The position numbers and the translations under genes are program-made. Positions 53,132 through 62,650 of a DNA stretch of 64,000 bases are shown here, one piece after another; position 1 is the first letter of the stretch; every line of letters begins with the position of its first letter. Location of the stretch: assembly GCA_965215825.1 (NCBI GenBank), contig CBDCEM010000002.1, positions 62,001 through 126,000 on the forward strand, read 5' to 3'. The stretch comes from JAWPMT01 sp965215825. GTDB lineage: Bacteria > Bacteroidota > Bacteroidia > Cytophagales > Cyclobacteriaceae. The notes beneath the pieces are model-generated. The model ran no database searches. It was not told the DNA's origin and saw only the letters and a program-made list of their open reading frames with translations.

Positions 53132-54448
53132 TTATACAGCGTCTGACAAACTAGTGAACGTAAAGTCACGCACTTTCATGTATGGAATCAGGTTACCATT
53201 GATACGTACTTGCTGACCCAACTCTTCAAGGTTGTTAAGCATGATGATCGGACTTTCGTTGAAACGGAAATTTTTGATCGGGTGCTTGATCTTGCCATTC
53301 TCTACATAGAACGTACCATCTCTTGTAAGCCCTGTATACAATAAGGTTTGAGGATCTACTGTTCTGATGTACCACAATCGGGTTACGATGATACCTTTCT
53401 TTGTATCCTTAATAAGGTCTTCCAAAGAAGCATCGCCGCCTTCCATGATACCATTAGAAGGGAATGGAACGGGATCTACTCCTTTTTCCTTGGCCCAGAA
53501 TCGGGAATAAAAAAGATTAGAGACCACCCCTCCTTTTAGCCAATCCATTTTTTCCACTGGTTGACCCGCCTGATTCCAGGTACTTCCAGGTACGAGGGAA
53601 TTTTGTGGATCGGAATACAGATTGACCCGCTCATCAACAATTTTCTCACCTAATTTGGTGCCCCCACCTTCCTTGGACATGAAGCTTCGACCTTCATCTG
53701 CAGTTCTCGCATTGAAAGAGCCAAACATATTATTGAGTAACTGCACCGAAGCAGCAGGCTCCAGAATTACAGTATATTTCCCTGGCTCGATGGCTTTTGC
53801 TTCCCGGCTTTGTAATGCCTTATCAATCGCAATTGCCGAAGCTTCGGCAGGATTAAATTGATTGACATCATTCACATCCCGGGTCACCCATCCTGATCCG
53901 GTACCATCATTGGAACGCATGGTTACCGTAAAGTCAAGGCTTGAAGATTTCTCGTAAGCGAACAAGCCATTACTGTTCATCATGCAAGTGAAATCCGAAG
54001 AGTCCTCCAGAAATCCAGCAGCTGTCACATCTTTAGAACTTGCAGGGTCAATACTACTCGAAGCTACTTTCGCGCGGTATTCCGGAGTAATGTCTGCCGT
54101 GGATTGGAAATGCTGCTTCGAATCAGCATATTTCTGTGGACCCAAAGGCTCCATAAATTCCGGATTTTCCGGAGACAGTTTTGCCAACTCCTCTGCGCGT
54201 TTCACTACCTTTTGCAAGGAGGCATCATCAAACTCGTCGATAGTTGCCGTACCCACTCGCAAACCAAAACTGGATTGTACTACCAATTGCTGGTTGGATT
54301 GGGCACCGGCTGTAGAAACCGAGTTACGGGCATACCGAATATTGCCACTATTTGATCCCGTCAGGTTGACTTCACAGGTATCAGCCGAAGAATAGCTCAA
54401 TGCTTTCTCGAGAATTTGTCTCGCTTCGTCTTTGGTATAAATAGCCAT
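53132..54448 (-). CDS. TldE/PmbA-type metallopeptidase family protein
   Basis: A 438-residue member of the PmbA/TldD family without the HExxxH motif, so it corresponds to the non-catalytic TldE/PmbA partner. It shows the expected N-terminal alpha/beta layers and the central GKYTVILEPAASVQLLNNMFGSFNARTADEGRSF segment near residue 220. TldD and TldE form a heterodimer that degrades unfolded or modified peptides, as shown for microcin B17 maturation in E. coli. It follows the TldD gene by 20 bases. Confidence 0.9.
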   Translation of the reverse strand: MAIYTKDEARQILEKALSYSSADTCEVNLTGSNSGNIRYARNSVSTAGAQSNQQLVVQSSFGLRVGTATIDEFDDASLQKVVKRAEELAKLSPENPEFMEPLGPQKYADSKQHFQSTADITPEYRAKVASSSIDPASSKDVTAAGFLEDSSDFTCMMNSNGLFAYEKSSSLDFTVTMRSNDGTGSGWVTRDVNDVNQFNPAEASAIAIDKALQSREAKAIEPGKYTVILEPAASVQLLNNMFGSFNARTADEGRSFMSKEGGGTKLGEKIVDERVNLYSDPQNSLVPGSTWNQAGQPVEKMDWLKGGVVSNLFYSRFWAKEKGVDPVPFPSNGIMEGGDASLEDLIKDTKKGIIVTRLWYIRTVDPQTLLYTGLTRDGTFYVENGKIKHPIKNFRFNESPIIMLNNLEELGQQVRINGNLIPYMKVRDFTFTSLSDAV

Positions 54449-54468
54449 TGTCTTTCCTTAATTCGTTA

Positions 54469-56112
54469 TCAAATATTTCTTCCTGTATTGATCACATTCA
54501 CCCCATTGAATCTGGTTGTTGCCGATCCATGGGACACTGCACTGATTTGTGAGGGTTGTCCTTTTCCATCAAAGAACGATCCGAACATGCGATAGTCAGA
54601 CTCATCACAAATCTTGGCACAAGAGTTCCAGAATTCCTGGGTATTGCTCTGGTAAGCCACGTCATCCAGCATACCGGCAATTTTCCCATCCTTGATCTCG
54701 TAGAACAGGGTACCTCCAAACTGGAAGTTGTAGCGCTGTTGATCTATAGAATAAGACCCGCGTCCAACGATGTAAATTCCTTTCTCTACATCTTTCAGCA
54801 TCTCTTCCGGAGAATACTTTTCAGTACCTGGTTTCAAAGAAACATTGGGCATGCGCTGGAATTGCACATCATTCCAACTTTGAGAGTAACAACATCCATG
54901 AGACTCACTTTGGTCGATCATATGGACTTGATCTCTGATGGCCTGATAATTTACCAGTGTGCCATTTTTAACTAGGTCCCACTCCTTACATTTCACGCCT
55001 TCATCATCATAACCTACTGCTCCGAGCGAACCCACCTGGGTTTTATCCGCTACCAGGTTAACGATATCGCTACCATAGTTAAACTCTTTCGTTTTCCATT
55101 TGTCCAGCGTCGCGAAACTGGTTCCTGCATAGTTGGCTTCATAGCCCAATACACGATCCAGTTCCAGCGGGTGACCTACAGACTCATGAATTGTCAGCCC
55201 CAGGTGATTCGGATCTAACACCAGGTCATATTTGCCCGGTTCAACGGATTTGGCCGTCAGTTTTTCCTTGGCTTGTTGAGCTGCTGCTGTAGCATCTGCC
55301 ACGATATCGTAGCGGTTACGGTATAGATCTATTCCTCCAAGACCTTTGATGGTTTCGTTGGGATCAGGTGTCATGTATTCATAGCCTAGCCCCATAGGAG
55401 CAGATAGCCCGGCGCGCGTTTTAAACTTTCCAGCTTTAGGATCGATAGCAGTCACGTTCATAAATGGCCAAATGCGATGCACATCCTGATCGATGTAAGA
55501 CCCATCCGTAGAAGCAAAGTACTTCTGCTCATTCACCATGAACAACGCTGAATTGATGTAGTTAGCTCCATTTTCCATTGCACCAGCATTGGCGGTAAGC
55601 AAAAGGTCTGCTTTTTCCGAAACCGGTACCTCCATCGAGTTTCTTACAATTGGAGTTTTCCAGGACACTTCACCATAAGACTGTACAGGTGCCAATTGAA
55701 CTGGCTCTTTCTGGATTTTAGAATTTGCGCGAGCAATGCCAATCGCTAGCTCGGTTGCTTTTTTGATACCTTCGGAGCTGACATCATTGGTGGAGGAAAA
55801 TCCCCATGTACCATTGGAAATTACGCGGATCCCGATGCCAAATGACTCGGTATTAACCACGTTTTGGACCTTATCTTCTCTCGTAAATACGAATTGGTTC
55901 AGGTAGCGGCCGATTCTGGCATCTGCATAGGTGGCCCCCATGCCTTTTGCCGTATTTAGCGCTACATCAGCGAGTTGCTTCTTTTGAGCGACGCTCAAAC
56001 CAGGATTCAGCAACTCCTCGGCATGGATGGGATTTCCCATGATCGGTACAGATGGCAACATCATCGCCCCTGCTCCCAATCCAGCCATTTGCATGAAATC
56101 TCTTCTCTTCAA
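54469..56112 (-). CDS. TldD-type metallopeptidase with Tat signal
   Basis: A 547-residue protein carrying a twin-arginine signal (MKRRDFMQMAGLGAGAMMLP) that most TldD proteins lack. The zinc-binding motif HExxxH appears in LTIHESVGHPLELDR near residue 315, and the later SCCYSQSWNDVQF-like and GGTLFYEI segments match the family. It should be the catalytic member of the TldD/TldE pair. If the Tat signal is used, the pair would not be fully cytosolic, since TldE shows no signal; this mismatch is worth testing. It heads the downstream block. Confidence 0.92.
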   Translation of the reverse strand: MKRRDFMQMAGLGAGAMMLPSVPIMGNPIHAEELLNPGLSVAQKKQLADVALNTAKGMGATYADARIGRYLNQFVFTREDKVQNVVNTESFGIGIRVISNGTWGFSSTNDVSSEGIKKATELAIGIARANSKIQKEPVQLAPVQSYGEVSWKTPIVRNSMEVPVSEKADLLLTANAGAMENGANYINSALFMVNEQKYFASTDGSYIDQDVHRIWPFMNVTAIDPKAGKFKTRAGLSAPMGLGYEYMTPDPNETIKGLGGIDLYRNRYDIVADATAAAQQAKEKLTAKSVEPGKYDLVLDPNHLGLTIHESVGHPLELDRVLGYEANYAGTSFATLDKWKTKEFNYGSDIVNLVADKTQVGSLGAVGYDDEGVKCKEWDLVKNGTLVNYQAIRDQVHMIDQSESHGCCYSQSWNDVQFQRMPNVSLKPGTEKYSPEEMLKDVEKGIYIVGRGSYSIDQQRYNFQFGGTLFYEIKDGKIAGMLDDVAYQSNTQEFWNSCAKICDESDYRMFGSFFDGKGQPSQISAVSHGSATTRFNGVNVINTGRNI

Positions 56113-56171
56113 AATTTATAGGCTTTAGGTATGACAATCAGAAATTGACTGATGAAAGTATGCTTTGTGAT

Positions 56172-56435
56172 TTAGAAATCAAACTCAAAATTATTTGAGC
56201 GGTGAGGGATTTCGGCAGGCAGTGATTTTTTAAGAGGAGACATAGGATAGCATTTCACATCTGACTTTCGTCCCGTTCTCCACACAAGCCAAACGCTCTG
56301 CCCACGACCGGGTCTACGTTGAGAGGGAACTGCTTCGAGTGAAGGTTGTCGTCCTTGCAAGCCTATTGTACGATCTAAATCTGTTCCCTTGAGATTGATA
56401 GGTTTGGCAATCTCACAACTTTTGGTATTTTCCAC
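56172..56435 (-). CDS. Doubtful hypothetical protein
   Basis: An 87-codon frame with many Arg, Pro, Ser and Gly residues (RQPSLEAVPSQRRPGRGQS), unlike the proteins around it. No signal, membrane segment or motif is recognisable. It coincides with the GC-rich island in this gap and may be a decayed or repetitive element rather than a gene. Confidence 0.2.
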   Translation of the reverse strand: MENTKSCEIAKPINLKGTDLDRTIGLQGRQPSLEAVPSQRRPGRGQSVWLVWRTGRKSDVKCYPMSPLKKSLPAEIPHRSNNFEFDF

Positions 56436-56594
56436 TGACAGGATTACTTTTCTATATCACGTCGAGAGATTGCCTCGTCGTAACTCCTACCTATGAAGTG
56501 GTAAAAGTGTAGGAATGTGAGAGTTCCTGAAAAGCAGCTTTCAGTCGCTTCAGCCAATCGAAGCTTGTACGGCTATCTATTAACAAAATTTCCA

Positions 56595-56613
56595 TTGTCA
56601 TATATGTTGACAA
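56595..56613. promoter_or_regulatory. Possible operator dyad before the MFS gene
   Basis: TTGTCA (56595-56600) and TGACAA (56608-56613) form a 6-base inverted repeat with a seven-base spacer, about 120 bases ahead of the exporter start. Arms and spacing resemble repressor sites of exporter genes, but there is no regulator gene nearby. Confidence 0.3.
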
Positions 56614-56731
56614 ACTATTTTTTGTGACATGTTCGCTAGGTCTGAATATAAATACAGTGTGGACTACACTGACTTCCTCAGTTCAATCCAATCATTTCCA
56701 GTACTTTCGCGTCCTAATTCTACCACAACTC

Positions 56732-57940
56732 ATGAAGCAACGAAAAGCTGCACTTGGATTCATCTTTGTTACCGTTTTGGTAGATGTTATGGGCTTGGGG
56801 TTGATCATCCCGATCACACCAGACCTGATCAAAGAATTAATTGATGGCACTACACAAGAAGCTTCAGGCTACGCCCGCTGGCTTACTGCTGTATATGCCT
56901 TATGTCAGTTTATTTGTGGCCCCATCCTGGGAGGATTGAGTGATAAATATGGTCGGAGACCAGTGCTACTCATTTCTCTATTTGGCTTTGCCCTGGACTA
57001 CTTGTTCCTCGCCTATGCACCAACCATTGGATGGCTGTTTGTGGCCAGGATCATTTCAGGTATTGGAGGTGCTAGTTACACTACCGCTTCTGCTTACATC
57101 GCAGATATATCTTCTCCCGAAGATCGGGCTAAAAATTTCGGACTCATTGGTGCTGCCTTCGGTTTGGGATTTGTCATAGGTCCAGCAGTGGGGGGACTAT
57201 TAGGTGAAATTGGAACGCGCATACCTTTCTTTGCGGCAGCGGGACTCACTGCTTTGAATTGGCTATATGGGTATTTTGTAGTTCCTGAATCCCTGGCCAA
57301 GGAAAACCGCAGACCATTTGACTGGAAACGGGCCAATCCAATTGGCACGCTGCTTCAATTAAAGAATTACCCTGTTTTAACCGGGTTATTGACGGTAATG
57401 GTATTCATTTTTATCGGACAACATGCCACGCATAGCACCTGGGCATTTTTCACAGAAGAAAGCTTTGGCTGGTCGCCACTGGAAATTGGTCTATCGCTGG
57501 GTTTTGTAGGTGTGGTGGTGGCCATTGTACAAGGTGGCATTGTGGGGCCATTTGTCAAGAAATTAGGTCAGAACAAAGCCGTGATTGTCGGTCTTTCCTT
57601 CAATGCCGCAGGGCTTTTGATGATGGGACTCGCAACAGAAGGCTGGATGATTTATGCAATCATGTTGCCCTACGCACTGGGAGGTCTTGCCGGCCCTTCG
57701 CTACAAGGCATCATGACTTCTCAAGTAGGCGCAAACCAACAAGGAGAATTACAGGGAGGCATAACCAGCTTGCAAAGTCTGACCAACATCATCGGTCCGT
57801 TGTTGATGCTAAGTATCTTTTATGAGTTTACCGATCCGAAGGCCGAAATTTACTTCCCGGGAGCACCTTTTCTGTTAGGAACAGTCCTGGCGGTTATTAG
57901 CTTATTCATCGCCATCAAATCCCTGAAGAAGAACTTTTAA
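56732..57940 (+). CDS. MFS exporter, TCR/Tet subfamily
   Basis: A 402-residue protein from the ATG at 56732 (MKQRKAALGFIFVTVLVDVMGLGLIIPITPDLI), which is the typical family start; an in-frame ATG 108 bases upstream would add an unrelated extension. About twelve membrane segments are present. The loop motif GGLSDKYGRRPVLLISL near residue 70 is the motif A of drug:proton antiporters, and the helix-5 motif GFVIGPAVGGLLGE fits motif C. It probably exports a small molecule such as tetracycline-like compounds in exchange for protons; the substrate is unknown. Confidence 0.9.
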   Translation: MKQRKAALGFIFVTVLVDVMGLGLIIPITPDLIKELIDGTTQEASGYARWLTAVYALCQFICGPILGGLSDKYGRRPVLLISLFGFALDYLFLAYAPTIGWLFVARIISGIGGASYTTASAYIADISSPEDRAKNFGLIGAAFGLGFVIGPAVGGLLGEIGTRIPFFAAAGLTALNWLYGYFVVPESLAKENRRPFDWKRANPIGTLLQLKNYPVLTGLLTVMVFIFIGQHATHSTWAFFTEESFGWSPLEIGLSLGFVGVVVAIVQGGIVGPFVKKLGQNKAVIVGLSFNAAGLLMMGLATEGWMIYAIMLPYALGGLAGPSLQGIMTSQVGANQQGELQGGITSLQSLTNIIGPLLMLSIFYEFTDPKAEIYFPGAPFLLGTVLAVISLFIAIKSLKKNF

Positions 57941-57945
57941 ATGCG

Positions 57946-59007
57946 CTACGGACGGTAATTCATGGGTAAGGCATCCCCCACTTGCTCCCAGCCCATGTAG
58001 CCTCTGAATACTAATCCTAAAGGGGGATCAAGCGTACCCGACGGTAAGATCTTCACTTTTTGTGTGACAAATTCCATCTCTGTAAACTGCCCCCGGCCTA
58101 CTTCCTTGATGCCATTGGCCTTCAGCCATCGTACATAGTTAAACTCCCGTCTTTCAGCCAGGTAGACGATTCTAAACTTGCCTGCACCAAATAAAAATAC
58201 ACCTTCGTCATTGTAAACGGCCAAATTAGAAACGGGCATTTCTTTCCAGAGCCATCCGTCCCCCACCTGTGTAGCAGTTTGTAATCTGTAGCCCTCCCGG
58301 TTGTGTTTTCCGGCTAATACCGATTTTAGAAAATGAATACTGGAACCACGGTAGGCTTTCTCTCTTGCCTCAAAGTACTTTGGTTTTAGCTCCAGACCGG
58401 GTGTATTTTCAAAGCTCACATAGCCTAAATAGGAAGAGACCCTACGCGTTCTCTCATAATATTGAAGGTGATAAGACAGATCATACCCAAGTCTCTTATT
58501 TCGGATTAAAATGGGTTCTGAGGCGCTCGCTCTCAAAGAAGGTGGTCCGCCTTCAGCGCTTAATTCGAATTTTATCACTTCTGGATTCAGAATTTCGCAA
58601 TTCTCAGCATTTCGGCTACGTCCCAGAAAATCAATTCTAAAAGTAAGAAGGAACTCCTCTCGTTCTAACTCGGAATACGTGGCGGTGGATCCGACTGTTA
58701 CCGTGTCATCCTCAATTTCCTTTATACTACTCAATTCCAAATTCATCGTTCCGGATCGATTGACGTCCCGATATTCAATCTCAAATCCTTTCATATAAGC
58801 AATTAACTGATAGTCTGCAGTTCTTCCTTCAAGTAAAAACACGCCTACAGAATCAGTTACTGTCACATAACTGGTATTATTAAAGAAAACCGAAACACCT
58901 TGAATCGGGTTTTCTAACCCATCAACTACAACGCCAGTGATGGCTATCTGAGCACTGGTCTGGCCTATCAAAAAAAAGCATGTCAAAAAGAAAAGCAGTG
59001 ATCTCAT
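57946..59007 (-). CDS. Carboxypeptidase-regulatory-like domain protein, copy 1
   Basis: A 353-residue exported protein with a signal peptide (cleavage near residue 20) and an N-terminal carboxypeptidase-D regulatory-like beta sandwich (AITGVVVDGLENPIQGVSVFFNNTSY), as found in SusC/TonB receptor N-termini. The remaining 250 residues have strands around YDLSYHLQYYERTRRVSSYLGYVSFEN and end VFRGYMGWEQVGDALPMNYRP. It is clearly homologous to the gene immediately upstream. Location periplasmic or outer membrane; function unknown. Confidence 0.75.
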   Translation of the reverse strand: MRSLLFFLTCFFLIGQTSAQIAITGVVVDGLENPIQGVSVFFNNTSYVTVTDSVGVFLLEGRTADYQLIAYMKGFEIEYRDVNRSGTMNLELSSIKEIEDDTVTVGSTATYSELEREEFLLTFRIDFLGRSRNAENCEILNPEVIKFELSAEGGPPSLRASASEPILIRNKRLGYDLSYHLQYYERTRRVSSYLGYVSFENTPGLELKPKYFEAREKAYRGSSIHFLKSVLAGKHNREGYRLQTATQVGDGWLWKEMPVSNLAVYNDEGVFLFGAGKFRIVYLAERREFNYVRWLKANGIKEVGRGQFTEMEFVTQKVKILPSGTLDPPLGLVFRGYMGWEQVGDALPMNYRP

Positions 59008-59018
59008 ACTCGTTTGAT

Positions 59019-60083
59019 TTAGGGTTCCGGATAATAATCCAGCGGCAGGGAATCACCTACTTTTTCCCAACCCATATAACCTTTGAATAAAATTCCCAGA
59101 GGTGGGTCCATGACTCCTGAAGGAAGTAACTTAACCTTATTCTCCAGGAATTCGAGTTCTGAAACTTGAAAATTCTCCATCTGGAAATCTCTGAATTTTA
59201 CGTGTGCTCTGAGGTAGGCCTGTTCTGGTCTTTCTTTCACATATACCAATCGATACTTTCCGGCCCCTTTTAAATAAATGCCATCTTCTTGATGGCTCAA
59301 AAGTTCCCGGTAATCAGCGTATTCATTAACCCACTGATTATTATTCTTTTGAACGAGTCTGTAGAGCTCATAACCTTCTTCAAGGACTTTCCCGGCTATC
59401 AATGCGTGTATAAAATGAGTCGCAGATCCCAGGTAGGCTTTTTTTCGTGCCTTATGATGTTTGGGTTTTAATGTAGAGATGTTTTTGTAATGAACATAAC
59501 CCAGGTACGAGGACCATCGATCATTTCGTTCATAGGCTTCCAATACGTACGAAATGTCATACCCCAAGAACTTATTCCTGATCTTCAAGGGTTCATTCGC
59601 CCAGCCTTTCAGTGTCGCTAATGATTGATTTCCATCCAGGATCATTGTTTTAGGATTTAAAAAGTCACATCCTCTGCCATTTTTGCTCTCTCCCAGGAAA
59701 TCAGTTTCGAAAAGCTTCAAATATCTGAACCAGATTGGATCTCTGTCCGCAGTAACTTCTTGTTGTACGAGCTTAACATTGAGTGGTTCAAGCTCCACAT
59801 TCAATTCCTGCGATTGTACAATCACCAATGGATATGACACTGGGCTATAGCCATATTTGTAGATGACTATTTCATGATCTCCTTTTGAAACTTCAAGTGA
59901 ATAGGTTCCATCAACTACTGTATTGGCAGAGAAACTGGTATTGTTCAAAAACACGGAAACATCTTCCAGGGGCTCCTTATTTTCATCCAGGACCTTGCCA
60001 TATATCTTATACTGCCCGCAAACAATCTCAGCATTTAAAATAAGTACGATTAAAGTCAAAGAATACCGGTAGGTGAGCTTCAT
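59019..60083 (-). CDS. Carboxypeptidase-regulatory-like domain protein, copy 2
   Basis: A 354-residue protein with a signal peptide (cleavage near residue 23), a regulatory-like N-terminal domain (IYGKVLDENKEPLEDVSVFLNNTSF), and a C-terminal region that closely parallels the downstream paralogue, including YDISYVLEAYERNDRWSSYLGYVHYKN and LFKGYMGWEKVGDSLPLDYYPEP. The two arose by tandem duplication. The next gene upstream, the divergent ABC permease, starts 74 bases away, so the promoters share that gap. Confidence 0.78.
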   Translation of the reverse strand: MKLTYRYSLTLIVLILNAEIVCGQYKIYGKVLDENKEPLEDVSVFLNNTSFSANTVVDGTYSLEVSKGDHEIVIYKYGYSPVSYPLVIVQSQELNVELEPLNVKLVQQEVTADRDPIWFRYLKLFETDFLGESKNGRGCDFLNPKTMILDGNQSLATLKGWANEPLKIRNKFLGYDISYVLEAYERNDRWSSYLGYVHYKNISTLKPKHHKARKKAYLGSATHFIHALIAGKVLEEGYELYRLVQKNNNQWVNEYADYRELLSHQEDGIYLKGAGKYRLVYVKERPEQAYLRAHVKFRDFQMENFQVSELEFLENKVKLLPSGVMDPPLGILFKGYMGWEKVGDSLPLDYYPEP

Positions 60084-60157
60084 GGGTGAAGTTATTTTCT
60101 AGTTTAAGCAACCTTCATGCCTTTTTTATCATCTAATTAACTTAAAAGAAGGTCAAA

Positions 60158-62521
60158 ATGCTCAGAAACTACCTAAAAACCTCCCTGAGGAATATCCTCA
60201 AAAACCCCCTATCCTCATTTATCAACGTATTTGGACTGGCGTTGGCCATTGGCACATGTATGGTCACCTATACCTATTTATCTCTCGAATTCGGTTACGA
60301 AACCCAACATTCGAAGAGAGAAAATGTTTTTATGCTCACCAGTCTGGTAGATCGTGATGGCGCAGCAGAACTTTTTGGGATCTCGCCCGCTCCAATTGGC
60401 TTGAAACTGCAGGAGGACTTTCCGGAAATCCAAAATATGACTCGAATGACTAGCAGAGGAGTTATTGTCAAAAGGGGTATTAACGTATTCCGGGAAAGGG
60501 TAAGGCTTACAGATGCTTCCTTTATTGACATGTTCGATTTCAACGTCGTTCGTGGAGACCTATCGAAATTGGAAGATCGAAATAACATCATTATCAATAC
60601 TGCTACTGCCAAAAAATACTTTGACGACAGTGACCCCATTGGGCAAACCCTACAGCTGAGATTCGGGAATGATAAAAAGGTGCCCATGAATGTGGTAGCC
60701 GTAGTGGAGGTTTCTGAAATGAAAACAAGCTACTTCTTTGACTTTTTGGCTAACTACGACATTTTAGAAATCGTACAGGACGAGTTCAAACCTTCAGACT
60801 GGTCTGATAATATCTCTGCAACATTTATAGAAGTAGCCGATCCTTCTCAAATCTCAGAGATCACTGCGCTAGCAAATACTTATCGGGATTTGGTGAATTC
60901 TGCTCAATCCGACTGGCAGGTTGAAGCTTTTTCTTTTGAGCCTTTAGCTACCTTGTACGAGCGATCTAATGATATCCGATCTGATGTATCCAGGGAATCA
61001 GATAAGGAGGGCCAGGTTGTGCTCACAATCATAGCAGCGATGATGCTTGCCTTGGCCTGTCTGAATTATCTCAACATCGCCATTTCTTCAGGAACCAAAC
61101 GTCTGAAAGAAATAGGGGTTAGAAAAGTGATTGGCGCCAATCGAGCTAAGCTAGTGGTTCAGTTCATTACAGAAAATATCTTGTTGTCCACCATTGCTCT
61201 CGTACTTGGGTTTTGTCTGGGCACCTTCTTTTTTATTCCACATCTGAACGACTTGTTTGGCATTCAGTTTGAGGTAAAAGTCTTTGAGTTTCAATTCCTC
61301 GCTTACATCATTGGCATGTTATTACTCACTGCCATCGCCTCAGGTGCTTACCCAGCGATGTACATCTCAAAATTTCAAGCAGTGAGTATTTTCAAGGGCA
61401 AATTGCGATTTGGCCAAAAAAATAAATTGACCAAAACCTTCCTGACGCTTCAGTTTATCCTCGCCTGTATTACTGTCGTAGCAGGGATAACCTTTACCAT
61501 GAACACCACATGGCAAAACGAAAAGCCATGGGGTTACGACAAAGACAATACGATCATGGTTCAGGTTCCTGATCTACCGGCTTTTGAACAATTAAATAAT
61601 CGACTAGAGAGCAATCCGGGAATTACACATATTGCCAGTGGCAGTCACCATGTTGGGGAGCGAATCGTCTCTTCAGTGGTCAATTTGCCGGACAGGAAAT
61701 TTGAAGTCGGGCGCATGGATGTCTCCGCTACATACACCGAGACATTAGGATTGGAAATTGTTGATGGTCGTGGTTTCAAAGAAAATTATGAAAGTGACAG
61801 GACCACTGTATTAATCAACCAGACATTTGCTCAGCAATTGGAATGGAACGACCCCATTGGTAACACGTTTCGATTTGATAGTACTACTTATGAAGTAGTA
61901 GGTGTGCTTAAGGATTTCCATTCCAGCAATTTCTGGAGCGAGATCTATCCTCTTTTTATGAGGGTGGTTGAAGAGGAGAATATTCGATACATGGTATTGA
62001 AAACGGAACCTCATGCTACTAAGAAAGTGTATGAAGAGGTGCAAGCAGAATGGGCAGCGCTTTTTCCTGAATTGCCTTTTGACGGAAATTACCAAAAAGA
62101 ACTATTTCATGAATACTTCAGAAATGTAAATGGCCATCGCATCATCATGACTACAGTAGCTGTTATGGCCTTGTTGTTATCTTGTTTCGGATTATATGGA
62201 CTTGTTGCCCTGAATGTAGCAGGCAGACGAAAGGAATTTAGCATTAGAAAGGTTTTAGGTGCCGACCTGTATGCGCTAGTGAAATCAGTCAGTTCCCATT
62301 TTCTGCTATTTCTTCTAATTGCACTGGTTCTTGGTGGTCCCATCAGTTTTTTCCTGATCGATCAACTCATGGATAGCATTTATACCTTTCACATGCCCAT
62401 GACATCTATACCCGTAATCGTAGCGATTGGATTTATCCTGCTTTCAGTCGTTGTGACCATCAGTTCTCAGATCAATAAAGTCCGGAGAAGCAATCCTACC
62501 GAAGGATTGAGAATTGAGTAA
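60158..62521 (+). CDS. FtsX/MacB-type ABC transporter permease
   Basis: A 787-residue protein with an N-terminal membrane segment (SFINVFGLALAIGTCMVTYTYLSL), a MacB-like periplasmic domain, three membrane segments around residues 285-420, a second periplasmic domain and a final FtsX block (VALNVAGRRKEFSIRKVLGADLYAL). Unlike the permease at 40 kb it lacks the cytosolic prefix domain. No ATPase gene is adjacent. Such permeases handle lipoproteins, peptides or cell-wall hydrolase control. Confidence 0.88.
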   Translation: MLRNYLKTSLRNILKNPLSSFINVFGLALAIGTCMVTYTYLSLEFGYETQHSKRENVFMLTSLVDRDGAAELFGISPAPIGLKLQEDFPEIQNMTRMTSRGVIVKRGINVFRERVRLTDASFIDMFDFNVVRGDLSKLEDRNNIIINTATAKKYFDDSDPIGQTLQLRFGNDKKVPMNVVAVVEVSEMKTSYFFDFLANYDILEIVQDEFKPSDWSDNISATFIEVADPSQISEITALANTYRDLVNSAQSDWQVEAFSFEPLATLYERSNDIRSDVSRESDKEGQVVLTIIAAMMLALACLNYLNIAISSGTKRLKEIGVRKVIGANRAKLVVQFITENILLSTIALVLGFCLGTFFFIPHLNDLFGIQFEVKVFEFQFLAYIIGMLLLTAIASGAYPAMYISKFQAVSIFKGKLRFGQKNKLTKTFLTLQFILACITVVAGITFTMNTTWQNEKPWGYDKDNTIMVQVPDLPAFEQLNNRLESNPGITHIASGSHHVGERIVSSVVNLPDRKFEVGRMDVSATYTETLGLEIVDGRGFKENYESDRTTVLINQTFAQQLEWNDPIGNTFRFDSTTYEVVGVLKDFHSSNFWSEIYPLFMRVVEEENIRYMVLKTEPHATKKVYEEVQAEWAALFPELPFDGNYQKELFHEYFRNVNGHRIIMTTVAVMALLLSCFGLYGLVALNVAGRRKEFSIRKVLGADLYALVKSVSSHFLLFLLIALVLGGPISFFLIDQLMDSIYTFHMPMTSIPVIVAIGFILLSVVVTISSQINKVRRSNPTEGLRIE

Positions 62522-62526
62522 AAATC

Positions 62527-62559
62527 AAGGCCGTCCCAGATTTGGCGGAGGACGGCCTT
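62527..62559. terminator. Hairpin after the permease gene, possibly bidirectional
   Basis: AAGGCCGTCC (62527-62536) pairs with GGACGGCCTT (62550-62559) around a 13-base loop. The minus-strand side is followed by a T-run (complement of AAAAA at the permease end), the plus side only by short pyrimidines. It separates the permease from the convergent gene at 62651. Confidence 0.65.
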
Positions 62560-62650
62560 CTTCAACCAGCATACAGGATCACTCCCAATATTATTTGTCA
62601 TCGATGTAACGAAGCTCTTGTGAGAAGCTGGCTATTCCTTATCTCAATCG

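Larger units (their letters stand above)
56113..56731. other. Long intergenic region with GC-rich island and dispersed-repeat-like patches
   Basis: A 620-base gap between tldD and the MFS gene. Bases 56172-56435 hold an 87-codon minus-strand frame without known family, starting MENTKSCEIAKPINLKG; the stretch at 56270-56360 is clearly richer in G+C than its flanks. Bases 56466-56491 (GAGATTGCCTCGTCGTAACTCC) look like a decayed copy of a small palindromic repeat often found in Bacteroidota. Near 56595 a TTGTCA...TGACAA dyad lies 120 bases before the MFS start. I see no convincing gene here. Confidence 0.5.
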
